The translations under genes and the position numbers were made by a program. Positions 10,803 through 24,099 of a stretch of DNA of 64,000 nt are shown here, in pieces (the stretch's first letter is position 1; each line of letters opens with the position of its first letter). The DNA is from Limanda limanda. Lineage: Eukaryota > Chordata > Actinopteri > Pleuronectiformes > Pleuronectidae. Below the pieces are notes generated by a model. That model saw nothing but the letters and a program-made list of their open reading frames with translations. It made no database searches and had not been told where the DNA came from. Location of the stretch: contig NW_026870427.1 in NCBI RefSeq assembly GCF_963576545.1, positions 1 through 64,000 on the forward strand, given 5' to 3'.

Positions 10803-13704
10803 GTCTCTCCGACCTTCACAAAAAAAGTTATTCAAGAATATCTCTTTCTCCTATGTGCTTTCATCCCTAACCCTAACCCTAACCCTTCCGAAAGTCGGAG
10901 AAGCTCAAGGATGGTACCGATCGATGCGCGCTACCCCATTTAGTGGGGGTAAAGCCTACTTGCAAGTCTCTCCGACCTTCACAAAAAAAGTTATTCAAGA
11001 ATATCTCTTTCTCCTATGTGCTTTCATCCCTAACCCTAACCCTAACCCTTCCGAAAGTCGGAGAAGCTCAAGGATGGTACCGATCGATGCGCGCTACCCC
11101 ATTTAGTGGGGGTAGAGCCTACTTGCAAGTCTCTCCGACCTTCACAAAAAAAGTTATTCAAGAATATCTCCTCAGATTTGGGGGAATTTCGTCGGTCGAC
11201 CTCTTCCGAAGGTCATACAAGCTCGGGGATGGTACCAATCGATCCGCAGGACCCAAATTAGTCCAGATGCAACCACTTTCCAAGTCTCTCCGACCTTCAC
11301 AAAAAAAGTTATTCAAGAATATCTCTTTCTCCTATGTGCTTTCATCCCTAACCCTAACCCTAACCCTTCCGAAAGTCGGAGAAGCTCAAGGATGGTACCG
11401 ATCGATGCGCGCTACCCCATTTAGTGGGGGTAGAGCCTACTTGCAAGTCTCTCCGACCTTCACAAAAAAAGTTATTCAAGAATATCTCTTTCTCCTATGT
11501 GCTTTCATCCCTAACCCTAACCCTAACCCTTCCGAAAGTCGGAGAAGCTCAAGGATGGTACCGATCGATGCGCGCTACCCCATTTAGTGGGGGTAGAGCC
11601 TACTTGCAAGTCTCTCCGACCTTCACAAAAAAAGTTATTCAAGAATATCTCTTTCTCCTATGTGCTTTCATCCCTAACCCTAACCCTAACCCTTCCGAAA
11701 GTCGGAGAAGCTCAAGGATGGTACCGATCGATGCGCGCTACCCCATTTAGTGGGGGTAGAGCCTACTTGCAAGTCTCTCCGACCTTCACAAAAAAAGTTA
11801 TTCAAGAATATCTCTTTCTCCTATGTGCTTTCATCCCTAACCCTAACCCTAACCCTTCCGAAAGTCGGAGAAGCTCAAGGATGGTACTGATCGATGCGCG
11901 CAACCCCATTTAGTGGGGGTAGAGCCTACTTGCAAGTCTCTCCGACCTTCACAAAAAAAGTTATTCAAGAATATCTCCTCAGATTTGGGGGAATTTCGTC
12001 AGTCGACCTCTTCCGAAGGTCGTACAAGCTCGGGGATGGTACCAATCGATCCGCAGGACCCAAATTAGTCCAGATGCAACCACTTTCCAAGTCTCTCCGA
12101 CCTTCACAAAAAAAGTTATTCAAGAATATCTCTTTCTCCTATGTGCTTTCATCCCTAACCCTAACCCTAACCCTTCCGAAAGTCGGAGAAGCTCAAGGAT
12201 GGTACCGATCGATGCGCGCTACCCCATTTAGTGGGGGTAGAGCCTACTTGCAAGTCTCTCCGACCTTCACAAAAAAAGTTATTCAAGAATATCTCTTTCT
12301 CCTATGTGCTTTCATCCCTAACCCTAACCCTAACCCTTCCGAAAGTCGGAGAAGCTCAAGGATGGTACTGATCGATGCGCGCAACCCCATTTAGTGGGGG
12401 TAGAGCCTACTTGCAAGTCTCTCCGACCTTCACAAAAAAAGTTATTCAAGAATATCTCCTCAGATTTGGGGGAATTTCGTCGGTCGACCTCTTCCGAAGG
12501 TCGTACAAGCTCGGGGATGGTACCAATCGATTCGCAGGACCCAAATTAGTCCAGATGCAACCACTTTCCAAGTCTCTCCGACCTTCACAAAAAAAGTTAT
12601 TCAAGAATATCTCTTTCTCCTATGTGCTTTCATCCCTAACCCTAACCCTAACCCTTCCGAAAGTCGGAGAAGCTCAAGGATGGTACCGATCGATGCGCGC
12701 TACCCCATTTAGTGGGGGTAGAGCCTACTTGCAAGTCTCTCCGACCTTCACAAAAAAAGTTATTCAAGAATATCTCTTTCTCCTATGTGCTTTCATCCCT
12801 AACCCTAACCCTAACCCTTCCAAAAGTCGGAGAAGCTCAAGGATGGTACCGATCGATGCGCGCTACCCCATTTAGTGGGGGTAGAGCCTACTTGCAAGTC
12901 TCTCCGACCTTCACAAAAAAAGTTATTCAAGAATATCTCCTCAGATTTGGGGGAATTTCGTCGGTCGACCTCTTCCGAAGGTCGTACAAGCTCGGGGATG
13001 GTACCAATCGATCCGCAGGACCCAAATTAGTCCAGATGCAACCACTTTCCAAGTCTCTCCGACCTTCACAAAAAAAGTTATTCAAGAATATCTCTTTCTC
13101 CTATGTGCTTTCATCCCTAACCCTAACCCTAACCCTTCCGAAAGTCGGAGAAGCTCAAGGATGGTACCGATCGATGCGCGCTACCCCATTTAGTGGGGGT
13201 AGAGCCTACTTGCAAGTCTCTCCGACCTTCACAAAAAAAGTTATTCAAGAATATCTCTTTCTCCTATGTGCTTTCATCCCTAACCCTAACCCTAACCCTT
13301 CCGAAAGTCGGAGAAGCTCAAGGATGGTACCGATCGATGCGCGCTACCCCATTTAGTGGGGGTAGAGCCTACTTGCAAGTCTCTCCGACCTTCACAAAAA
13401 AAGTTATTCAAGAATATCTCTTTCTCCTATGTGCTTTCATCCCTAACCCTAACCCTAACCCTTCTGAAAGTCGGAGAAGCTCAAGGATGGTACCGATCGA
13501 TGCGCGCTACCCCATTTAGTGGGGGTAGAGCCTACTTGCAAGTCTCTCCGACCTTCACAAAAAAAGTTATTCAAGAATATCTCTTTCTCCTATGTGCTTT
13601 CATCCCTAACCCTAACCCTAACCCTTCCGAAAGTCGGAGAAGCTCAAGGATGGTACCGATCGATGCGCGCTACCCCATTTAGTGGGGGTAGAGTCTACTT
13701 GCAA
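10803..13704 (+). repeat. Mixed segment, mostly a copy of 3592-6167
   Basis: A10803, A10966, B11129, A11284, A11447, A11610, A'11773, B11936, A12091, A'12254, B12417, A12572, A12735, B12898, A13053, A13216, A13379, A13542. Up to 13378 it matches 3592-6167 at a 7,211-bp offset, including the GGTAAAGCC, GGTCATACAAG, CGTCAGTCG, GATTCGCAGG and TTCCAAAAG variants in the same places. A11284 lacks the A'-like change seen in its partner A4073. A13379 has CTTCTGAAAG and A13542 has GGTAGAGTC. Confidence 0.9.
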
Positions 13705-15465
13705 GTCTCTCCGACCTTCACAAAAAAAGTTATTCAAGAATATCTCTTTCTCCTATGTGCTTTCATCCCTAACCCTAACCCTAACCCTTCCGAAAGTCGG
13801 AGAAGCTCAAGGATGGTACCGATCGATGCGCGCTACCCCATTTAGTGGGGGTAGAGCCTACTTGCAAGTCTCTCCGACCTTCACAAAAAAAGTTATTCAA
13901 GAATATCTCTTTCTCCTATGTGCTTTCATCCCTAACCCTAACCCTAACCCTTCCGAAAGTCGGAGAAGCTCAAGGATGGTACTGATCGATGCGCGCAACC
14001 CCATTTAGTGGGGGTAGAGCCTACTTGCAAGTCTCTCCGACCTTCACAAAAAAAGTTATTCAAGAATATCTCCTCAGATTTGGGGGAATTTCGTCGGTCG
14101 ACCTCTTCCGAAGGTCGTACAAGCTCGGGGATGGTACCAATCGATCCGCAGGACCCAAATTAGTCCAGATGCAACCACTTTCCAAGTCTCTCCGACCTTC
14201 ACAAAAAAAGTTATTCAAGAATATCTCTTTCTCCTATGTGCTTTCATCCCTAACCCTAACCCTAACCCTTCCGAAAGTCGGAGAAGCTCAAGGATGGTAC
14301 CGATCGATGCGCGCTACCCCATTTAGTGGGGGTAGAGCCTACTTGCAAGTCTCTCCGACCTTCACAAAAAAAGTTATTCAAGAATATCTCTTTCTCCTAT
14401 GTGCTTTCATCCCTAACCCTAACCCTAACCCTTCCGAAAGTCGGAGAAGCTCAAGGATGGTACCGATCGATGCGCGCTACCCCATTTAGTGGGGGTAGAG
14501 CCTACTTGCAAGTCTCTCCGACCTTCACAAAAAAAGTTATTCAAGAATATCTCCTCAGATTTGGGGGAATTTCGTCGGTCGACCTCTTCCGAAGGTCGTA
14601 CAAGCTCGGGGATGGTACCAATCGATCCGCAGGACCCAAATTAGTCCAGATGCAACCACTTTCCAAGTCTCTCCGACCTTCACAAAAAAAGTTATTCAAG
14701 AATATCTCTTTCTCCTATGTGCTTTCATCCCTAACCCTAACCCTAACCCTTCCGAAAGTCGGAGAAGCTCAAGGATGGTACTGATCGATGCGCGCAACCC
14801 CATTTAGTGGGGGTAGAGCCTACTTGCAAGTCTCTCCGACCTTCACAAAAAAAGTTATTCAAGAATATCTCCTCAGATTTGGGGGAATTTCGTCGGTCGA
14901 CCTCTTCCGAAAGTCGTACAAGCTCGGGGATGGTACCAATCGATCCGCAGGACCCGAATTAGTCCAGATGCAACCACTTTCCAAGTCTCTCCGACCTTCA
15001 CAAAAAAAGTTATTCAAGAATATCTCTTTCTCCTATGTGCTTTCATCCCTAACCCTAACCCTAACCCTTCCGAAAGTCGGAGAAGCTCAAGGATGGTACC
15101 GATCGATGCGCGCTACCCCATTTAGTGGGGGTAGAGCCTACTTGCAAGTCTCTCCGACCTTCACAAAAAAAGTTATTCAAGAATATCTCTTTCTCCTATG
15201 TGCTTTCATCCCTAACCCTAACCCTAACCCTTCCGAAAGTCGGAGAAGCTCAAGGATGGTACCGATCGATGCGCGCTACCCCATTTAGTGGGGGTAGAGC
15301 CTACTTGCAAGTCTCTCCGACCTTCACAAAAAAAGTTATTCAAGAATATCTCCTCAGATTTGGGGGAATTTCGTCGGTCGACCTCTTCCGAAGGTCGTAC
15401 AAGCTCGGGGATGGTACCAATCGATCCGCAGGACCCAAATTAGTCCAGATGCAACCACTTTCCAA
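13705..15465 (+). repeat. Mixed segment, copy of about 7440-9200
   Basis: A13705, A'13868, B14031, A14186, A14349, B14512, A'14667, B14830, A14985, A15148, B15311. Monomer order matches 7440 onward at a 6,265-bp offset, including the GAAAGTCG subtype of B at 14830 (partner 8565). B14830 privately has GACCCGAATT. The match continues to about 17548, with A'13868 against A7603 and BN16913 against B10648 as substitution differences. Confidence 0.88.
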
Positions 15466-17067
15466 GTCTCTCCGACCTTCACAAAAAAAGTTATTCAAGA
15501 ATATCTCTTTCTCCTATGTGCTTTCATCCCTAACCCTAACCCTTCCGAAAGTCGGAGAAGCTCAAGGATGGTACCGATCGATGCGCGCTACCCCATTTAG
15601 TGGGGGTAGAGCCTACTTGCAAGTCTCTCCGACCTTCACAAAAAAAGTTATTCAAGAATATCTCTTTCTCCTATGTGCTTTCATCCCTAACCCTAACCCT
15701 AACCCTTCCGAAAGTCGGAGAAGCTCAAGGATGGTACCGATCGATGCGCGCTACCCCATTTAGTGGGGGTAGAGCCTACTTGCAAGTCTCTCCGACCTTC
15801 ACAAAAAAAGTTATTCAAGAATATCTCTTTCTCCTATGTGCTTTCATCCCTAACCCTAACCCTAACCCTTCCGAAAGTCGGAGAAGCTCAAGGATAGTAC
15901 CGATCGATGCGCGCTACCCCATTTAGTGGGGGTAGAGCCTACTTGCAAGTCTCTCCGACCTTCACAAAAAAAGTTATTCAAGAATATCTCTTTCTCCTAT
16001 GTGCTTTCATCCCTAACCCTAACCCTAACCCTTCCGAAAGTCGGAGAAGCTCAAGGATGGTACTGATCGATGCGCGCAACCCCATTTAGTGGGGGTAGAG
16101 CCTACTTGCAAGTCTCTCCGACCTTCACAAAAAAAGTTATTCAAGAATATCTCCTCAGATTTGGGGGAATTTCGTCGGTCGACCTCTTCCGAAGGTCGTA
16201 CAAGCTCGGGAATGGTACCAATCGATCCGCAGGACCCAAATTAGTCCAGATGCAACCACTTTCCAAGTCTCTCCGACCTTCACAAAAAAAGTTATTCAAG
16301 AATATCTCTTTCTCCTATGTGCTTTCATCCCTAACCCTAACCCTTCCGAAAGTCGGAGAAGCTCAAGGATGGTACCGATCGATGCGCGCTACCCCATTTA
16401 GTGGGGGTAGAGCCTACTTGCAAGTCTCTCCGACCTTCACAAAAAAAGTTATTCAAGAATATTTCTTTCTCCTATGTGCTTTCATCCCTAACCCTAACCC
16501 TAACCCTTCCGAAAGTCGGAGAAGCTCAAGGATGGTACCGATCGATGCGCGCTACCCCATTTAGTGGGGGTAGAGCCTACTTGCAAGTCTCTCCGACCTT
16601 CACAAAAAAAGTTATTCAAGAATATCTCTTTCTCCTATGTGCTTTCATCCCTAACCCTAACCCTAACCCTTCCGAAAGTCGGAGAAGCTCAAGGATAGTA
16701 CCGATCGATGCGCGCTACCCCATTTAGTGGGGGTAGAGCCTACTTGCAAGTCTCTCCGACCTTCACAAAAAAAGTTATTCAAGAATATCTCTTTCTCCTA
16801 TGTGCTTTCATCCCTAACCCTAACCCTAACCCTTCCGAAAGTCGGAGAAGCTCAAGGATGGTACTGATCGATGCGCGCAACCCCATTTAGTGGGGGTAGA
16901 GCCTACTTGCAAGTCTCTCCGACCTTCACAAAAAAAGTTATTCAAGAATATCTCCTCAGATTTGGGGGAATTTCGTCGGTCGACCTCTTCCGAAGGTCGT
17001 ACAAGCTCGGGAATGGTACCAATCGATCCGCAGGACCCAAATTAGTCCAGATGCAACCACTTTCCAA
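15466..17067 (+). repeat. 801-bp pentamer pair (second occurrence)
   Basis: a15466, A15623, Ar15786, A'15949, BN16112; a16267, A16424, Ar16587, A'16750, BN16913. It is the 6,265-bp-offset partner of 9201-10802; both pentamers here end in BN. A16424 has ATATTTCTTT in place of ATATCTCTTT. Confidence 0.9.
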
Positions 17068-18987
17068 GTCTCTCCGACCTTCACAAAAAAAGTTATTCAA
17101 GAATATCTCTTTCTCCTATGTGCTTTCATCCCTAACCCTAACCCTAACCCTTCCGAAAGTCGGAGAAGCTCAAGGATGGTACCGATCGATGCGCGCTACC
17201 CCATTTAGTGGGGGTAGAGCCTACTTGCAAGTCTCTCCGACCTTCACAAAAAAAGTTATTCAAGAATATCTCTTTCTCCTATGTGCTTTCATCCCTAACC
17301 CTAACCCTAACCCTTCCGAAAGTCGGAGAAGCTCAAGGATGGTACCGATCGATGCGCGCTACCCCATTTAGTGGGGGTAGAGCCTACTTGCAAGTCTCTC
17401 CGACCTTCACAAAAAAAGTTATTCAAGAATATCTCCTCAGATTTGGGGGAATTTCGTCGGTCGACCTCTTCCGAAGGTCGTACAAGCTCGGGGATGGTAC
17501 CAATCGATCTGCAGGACCCAAATTAGTCCAGATGCAACCACTTTTCAAGTCTCTCCGACCTTCACAAAAAAAGTTATTCAAGAATATCTCTTTCTCCTAT
17601 GTGCTTTCATCCCTAACCCTAACCCTTCCGAAAGTCGGAGAAGCTCAAGGATGGTACCGATCGATGCGCGCTACCCCATTTAGTGGGGGTAGAGCCTACT
17701 TGCAAGTCTCTCCGACCTTCACAAAAAAAGTTATTCAAGAATATCTCTTTCTCCTATGTGCTTTCATCCCTAACCCTAACCCTAACCCTTCCGAAAGTCG
17801 GAGAAGCTCAAGGATGGTACCGATCGATGCGCGCTACCCCATTTAGTGGGGGTAGAGCCTACTTGCAAGTCTCTCCGACCTTCACAAAAAAAGTTATTCA
17901 AGAATATCTCTTTCTCCTATGTGCTTTCATCCCTAACCCTAACCCTAACCCTTCCGAAAGTCGGAGAAGCTCAAGGATGGTACCGATCGATGCGCGCTAC
18001 CCCATTTAGTGGGGGTAGAGCCTACTTGCAAGTCTCTCCGACCTTCACAAAAAAAGTTATTCAAGAATATCTCTTTCTCCTATGTGCTTTCATCCCTAAC
18101 CCTAACCCTAACCCTTCCGAAAGTCGGAGAAGCTCAAGGATGGTACCGATCGATGCGCGCTACCCCATTTAGTGGGGGTAGAGCCTACTTGCAAGTCTCT
18201 CCGACCTTCACAAAAAAAGTTATTCAAGAATATCTCCTCAGATTTGGGGGAATTTCGTCGGTCGACCTCTTCCAAAGGTCGTACAAGCTCGGGGATGGTA
18301 CCAATCGATCTGCAGGACCCAAATTAGTCCAGATGCAACCACTTTTCAAGTCTCTCCGACCTTCACAAAAAAAGTTATTCAAGAATATCTCTTTCTCCTA
18401 TGTGCTTTCATCCCTAACCCTAACCCTTCCGAAAGTCGGAGAAGCTCAAGGATGGTACCGATCGATGCGCGCTACCCCATTTAGTGGGGGTAGAGCCTAC
18501 TTGCAAGTCTCTCCGACCTTCACAAAAAAAGTTATTCAAGAATATCTCTTTCTCCTATGTGCTTTCATCCCTAACCCTAACCCTAACCCTTCCGAAAGTC
18601 GGAGAAGCTCAAGGATGGTACCGATCGATGCGCGCTACCCCATTTAGTGGGGGTAGAGCCTACTTGCAAGTCTCTCCGACCTTCACAAAAAAAGTTATTC
18701 AAGAATATCTCTTTCTCCTATGTGCTTTCATCCCTAACCCTAACCCTAACCCTTCCGAAAGTCGGAGAAGCTCAAGGATGGTACCGATCGATGCGCGCTA
18801 CCCCATTTAGTGGGGGTAGAGCCTACTTGCAAGTCTCTCCGACCTTCACAAAAAAAGTTATTCAAGAATATCTCCTCAGATTTGGGGGAATTTCGTCGGT
18901 CGACCTCTTCCGAAGGTCGTACAAGCTCGGGGATGGTACCAATCGATCCGCAGGACCCAAATTAGTCCAGATGCAACCACTTTCCAA
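17068..18987 (+). repeat. Cassette with CTGCAGG-type B monomers
   Basis: A17068, A17231, B17394, a17549, A17706, A17869, A18032, B18195, a18350, A18507, A18670, B18833. B17394 and B18195 carry both CTGCAGG and CTTTTCAAG; B18195 also has TTCCAAAGG. The order is repeated at 20590-22503, except that A18032 is replaced there by a'21554, which changes the offset from 3,522 to 3,516 bp. Confidence 0.9.
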
Positions 18988-19007
18988 GTCTCTCCGACCT
19001 TCACAAA

Positions 19008-19083
19008 AAAAGTTATTCAAGAATATCTCTTTCTCCTATGTGCTTAAAAGTTATTCAAGAATATCTCTTTCTCCTATGTGCTT
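19008..19083 (+). repeat. 38-bp tandem duplication inside one monomer
   Basis: A 38-bp stretch from AAAAGTTATTC to ATGTGCTT at 19008-19045 is repeated exactly at 19046-19083, lengthening this type a monomer by 38 bp. The partner monomer at 22504 has a single copy, so the duplication arose after the two cassettes separated. I noticed no other large insertion in the array. Confidence 0.95.
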
Positions 19084-19983
19084 TCATCCCTAACCCTAAC
19101 CCTTCCGAAAGTCGGAGAAGCTCAAGGATGGTACCGATCGATGCGCGCTACCCCATTTAGTGGGGGTAGAGCCTACTTGCAAGTCTCTCCGACCTTCACA
19201 AAAAAAGTTATTCAAGAATATCTCTTTCTCCTATGTGCTTTCATCCCTAACCCTAACCCTAACCCTTCCGAAAGTCGGAGAAGCTCAAGGATGGTACCGA
19301 TCGATGCGCGCTACCCCATTTAGTGGGGGTAGAGCCTACTTGCAAGTCTCTCCGACCTTCACAAAAAAAGTTATTCAAGAATATCTCTTTCTCCTATGTG
19401 CTTTCATCCCTAACCCTAACCCTAACCCTTGCGAAAGTCGGAGAAGCTCAAGGATAGTACCGATCGATGCGCGCTACCCCATTTAGTGGGGGTAGAGCCT
19501 ACTTGCAAGTCTCTCCGACCTTCACAAAAAAAGTTATTCAAGAATATCTCTTTCTCCTATGTGCTTTCATCCCTAACCCTAACCCTAACCCTTCCGAAAG
19601 TCGGAGAAGCTCAAGGATGGTACTGATCGATGCGCGCAACCCCATTTAGTGGGGGTAGAGCCTACTTGCAAGTCTCTCCGACCTTCACAAAAAAAGTTAT
19701 TCAAGAATATCTCCTCAGATTTGGGGGAATTTCGTCGGTCGACCTCTTCCGAAGGTCGTACAAGCTCGGGAATGGTACCAATCGATCCGCAGGACCCAAA
19801 TTAGTCCAGATGCAACCACTTTCCAAGTCTCTCCGACCTTCACAAAAAAAGTTATTCAAGAATATCTCTTTCTCCTATGTGCTTTCATCCCTAACCCTAA
19901 CCCTTCCGAAAGTCGGAGAAGCTCAAGGATGGTACCGATCGATGCGCGCTACCCCATTTAGTGGGGGTAGAGCCTACTTGCAA

Positions 19984-20271
19984 GTCTCTCCGACCTTCAC
20001 AAAAAAAGTTATTCAAGAATATCTCTTTCTCCTATGTGCTTTCATCCCTAACCCTAACCCTAACCCTTCCGAAAGTCGGAGAAGCTCAACGATGGTACCG
20101 ATCGATGCGCTCTCTCCGACCTTCACAAAAAAAGTATTCAAGAATATCTCTTTCTCCTATGTGCTTTCATCCCTAACCCTAACCCTAACCCTTCCGAAAG
20201 TCGGAGAAGCTCAAGGATAGTACCGATCGATGCGCGCTACCCCATTTAGTGGGGATAGAGCCTACTTGCAA
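19984..20271 (+). repeat. Monomer junction with 37-bp deletion
   Basis: After GATCGATGCGC, ending at 20110, the sequence jumps to TCTCTCCGACC. The last 36 bp of the A tail, including most of the hairpin, and the first base of the next head are gone. The following head also reads AAAGTATTC, one T short. Partner 23456-23781 is intact, and the offset to it changes by 38 bp (37+1). Confidence 0.93.
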
Positions 20272-20589
20272 GTCTCTCCGACCTTCACAAAAAAAGTTAT
20301 TCAAGAATATCTCTTTCTCCTATGTGCTTTCATCCCTAACCCTAACCCTAACCCTTCCGAAAGTCGGAGAAGCTCAAGGATGGTACTGATCGATGCGCGC
20401 AACCCCATTTAGTGGGGGTAGAGCCTACTTGCAAGTCTCTCCGACCTTCACAAAAAAAGTTATTCAAGAATATCTCCTCAGATTTGGGGGAATTTCGTCG
20501 GTCGACCTCTTCCGAAGGTCGTACAAGCTCGGGAATGGTACCAATCGATCCGCAGGACCCAAATTAGTCCAGATGCAACCACTTTCCAA

Positions 20590-22503
20590 GTCTCTCCGAC
20601 CTTCACAAAAAAAGTTATTCAAGAATATCTCTTTCTCCTATGTGCTTTCATCCCTAACCCTAACCCTAACCCTTCCGAAAGTCGGAGAAGCTCAAGGATG
20701 GTACCGATCGATGCGCGCTACCCCATTTAGTGGGGGTAGAGCCTACTTGCAAGTCTCTCCGACCTTCACAAAAAAAGTTATTCAAGAATATCTCTTTCTC
20801 CTATGTGCTTTCATCCCTAACCCTAACCCTAACCCTTCCGAAAGTCGGAGAAGCTCAAGGATGGTACCGATCGATGCGCGCTACCCCATTTAGTGGGGGT
20901 AGAGCCTACTTGCAAGTCTCTCCGACCTTCACAAAAAAAGTTATTCAAGAATATCTCCTCAGATTTGGGGGAATTTCGTCGGTCGACCTCTTCCGAAGGT
21001 CGTACAAGCTCGGGGATGGTACCAATCGATCTGCAGGACCCAAATTAGTCCAGATGCAACCACTTTTCAAGTCTCTCCGACCTTCACAAAAAAAGTTATT
21101 CAAGAATATCTCTTTCTCCTATGTGCTTTCATCCCTAACCCTAACCCTTCCGAAAGTCGGAGAAGCTCAAGGATGGTACCGATCGATGCGCGCTACCCCA
21201 TTTAGTGGGGGTAGAGCCTACTTGCAAGTCTCTCCGACCTTCACAAAAAAAGTTATTCAAGAATATCTCTTTCTCCTATGTGCTTTCATCCCTAACCCTA
21301 ACCCTAACCCTTCCAAAAGTCGGAGAAGCTCAAGGATGGTACCGATCGATGCGCGCTACCCCATTTAGTGGGGGTAGAGCCTACTTGCAAGTCTCTCCGA
21401 CCTTCACAAAAAAAGTTATTCAAGAATATCTCTTTCTCCTATGTGCTTTCATCCCTAACCCTAACCCTAACCCTTCCGAAAGTCGGAGAAGCTCAAGGAT
21501 GGTACCGATCGATGCGCGCTACCCCATTTAGTGGGGGTAGAGCCTACTTGCAAGTCTCTCCGACCTTCACAAAAAAAGTTATTCAAGAATATCTCTTTCT
21601 CCTATGTGCTTTCATCCCTAACCCTAACCCTTCCGAAAGTCGGAGAAGCTCAAGGATGGTACTGATCGATGCGCGCAACCCCATTTAGTGGGGGTAGAGC
21701 CTACTTGCAAGTCTCTCCGACCTTCACAAAAAAAGTTATTCAAGAATATCTCCTCAGATTTGGGGGAATTTCGTCGGTCGACCTCTTCCGAAGGTCGTAC
21801 AAGCTCGGGGATGGTACCAATCGATCTGCAGGACCCAAATTAGTCCAGATGCAACCACTTTTCAAGTCTCTCCGACCTTCACAAAAAAAGTTATTCAAGA
21901 ATATCTCTTTCTCCTATGTGCTTTCATCCCTAACCCTAACCCTTCCGAAAGTCGGAGAAGCTCAAGGATGGTACCGATCGATGCGCGCTACCCCATTTAG
22001 TGGGGGTAGAGCCTACTTGCAAGTCTCTCCGACCTTCACAAAAAAAGTTATTCAAGAATATCTCTTTCTCCTATGTGCTTTCATCCCTAACCCTAACCCT
22101 AACCCTTCCGAAAGTCGGAGAAGCTCAAGGATGGTACCGATCGATGCGCGCTACCCCATTTAGTGGGGGTAGAGCCTACTTGCAAGTCTCTCCGACCTTC
22201 ACAAAAAAAGTTATTCAAGAATATCTCTTTCTCCTATGTGCTTTCATCCCTAACCCTAACCCTAACCCTTCCGAAAGTCGGAGAAGCTCAAGGATGGTAC
22301 CGATCGATGCGCGCTACCCCATTTAGTGGGGGTAGAGCCTACTTGCAAGTCTCTCCGACCTTCACAAAAAAAGTTATTCAAGAATATCTCCTCAGATTTG
22401 GGGGAATTTCGTCGGTCGACCTCTTCCGAAGGTCGTACAAGCTCGGGGATGGTACCAATCGATCCGCAGGACCCAAATTAGTCCAGATGCAACCACTTTC
22501 CAA
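20590..22503 (+). repeat. Cassette with CTGCAGG-type B monomers, second copy
   Basis: A20590, A20753, B20916, a21071, A21228, A21391, a'21554, B21711, a21866, A22023, A22186, B22349. B20916 and B21711 carry CTGCAGG and CTTTTCAAG. A21228 has TTCCAAAAG. The run from BN20435 through B21711 recurs at 24752-26182 (offset 4,317) with the same subtypes. Confidence 0.9.
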
Positions 22504-24099
22504 GTCTCTCCGACCTTCACAAAAAAAGTTATTCAAGAATATCTCTTTCTCCTATGTGCTTTCATCCCTAACCCTAACCCTTCCGAAAGTCGGAGAAGCT
22601 CAAGGATGGTACCGATCGATGCGCGCTACCCCATTTAGTGGGGGTAGAGCCTACTTGCAAGTCTCTCCGACCTTCACAAAAAAAGTTATTCAAGAATATC
22701 TCTTTCTCCTATGTGCTTTCATCCCTAACCCTAACCCTAACCCTTCCGAAAGTCGGAGAAGCTCAAGGATGGTACCGATCGATGCGCGCTACCCCATTTA
22801 GTGGGGGTAGAGCCTACTTGCAAGTCTCTCCGACCTTCACAAAAAAAGTTATTCAAGAATATCTCTTTCTCCTATGTGCTTTCATCCCTAACCCTAACCC
22901 TAACCCTTGCGAAAGTCGGAGAAGCTCAAGGATAGTACCGATCGATGCGCGCTACCCCATTTAGTGGGGGTAGAGCCTACTTGCAAGTCTCTCCGACCTT
23001 CACAAAAAAAGTTATTCAAGAATATCTCTTTCTCCTATGTGCTTTCATCCCTAACCCTAACCCTTCCGAAAGTCGGAGAAGCTCAAGGATGGTACTGATC
23101 GATGCGCGCAACCCCATTTAGTGGGGGTAGAGCCTACTTGCAAGTCTCTCCGACCTTCACAAAAAAAGTTATTCAAGAATATCTCCTCAGATTTGGGGGA
23201 ATTTCGTCGGTCGACCTCTTCCGAAGGTCGTACAAGCTCGGGAATGGTACCAATCGATCCGCAGGACCCAAATTAGTCCAGATGCAACCACTTTCCAAGT
23301 CTCTCCGACCTTCACAAAAAAAGTTATTCAAGAATATCTCTTTCTCCTATGTGCTTTCATCCCTAACCCTAACCCTTCCGAAAGTCGGAGAAGCTCAAGG
23401 ATGGTACCGATCGATGCGCGCTACCCCATTTAGTGGGGGTAGAGCCTACTTGCAAGTCTCTCCGACCTTCACAAAAAAAGTTATTCAAGAATATCTCTTT
23501 CTCCTATGTGCTTTCATCCCTAACCCTAACCCTAACCCTTCCGAAAGTCGGAGAAGCTCAACGATGGTACCGATCGATGCGCGCTACCCCATTTAGTGGG
23601 GGTAGAGCCTACTTGCAAGTCTCTCCGACCTTCACAAAAAAAGTTATTCAAGAATATCTCTTTCTCCTATGTGCTTTCATCCCTAACCCTAACCCTAACC
23701 CTTCCGAAAGTCGGAGAAGCTCAAGGATAGTACCGATCGATGCGCGCTACCCCATTTAGTGGGGGTAGAGCCTACTTGCAAGTCTCTCCGACCTTCACAA
23801 AAAAAGTTATTCAAGAATATCTCTTTCTCCTATGTGCTTTCATCCCTAACCCTAACCCTAACCCTTCCGAAAGTCGGAGAAGCTCAAGGATGGTACTGAT
23901 CGATGCGCGCAACCCCATTTAGTGGGGGTAGAGCCTACTTGCAAGTCTCTCCGACCTTCACAAAAAAAGTTATTCAAGAATATCTCCTCAGATTTGGGGG
24001 AATTTCGTCGGTCGACCTCTTCCGAAGGTCGTACAAGCTCGGGAATGGTACCAATCGATCCGCAGGACCCAAATTAGTCCAGATGCAACCACTTTCCAA
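22504..24099 (+). repeat. 801-bp pentamer pair (fourth occurrence)
   Basis: a22504, A22661, Ar22824, a'22987, BN23144; a23299, A23456, Ar23619, A'23782, BN23945. The first pentamer is 795 bp because its A' has two hexamers (type a'). The CTTGCGAAAG and CTCAACGATGG markers match 19346 and 19984. Confidence 0.9.

Larger units (their letters stand above)
18988..20589 (+). repeat. 801-bp pentamer pair (third occurrence) with two lesions
   Basis: a18988 (38-bp internal duplication), A19183, Ar19346, A'19509, BN19672; a19827, A19984 (truncated), Ar20111, A'20272, BN20435. Ar19346 has CTTGCGAAAG, shared with Ar22824. A19984 has CTCAACGATGG, shared with A23456 and A27940. A'20272 privately has GGGGATAGAGCC. 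These shared markers tie the pair to those at 22504 and 26982. Confidence 0.9.
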
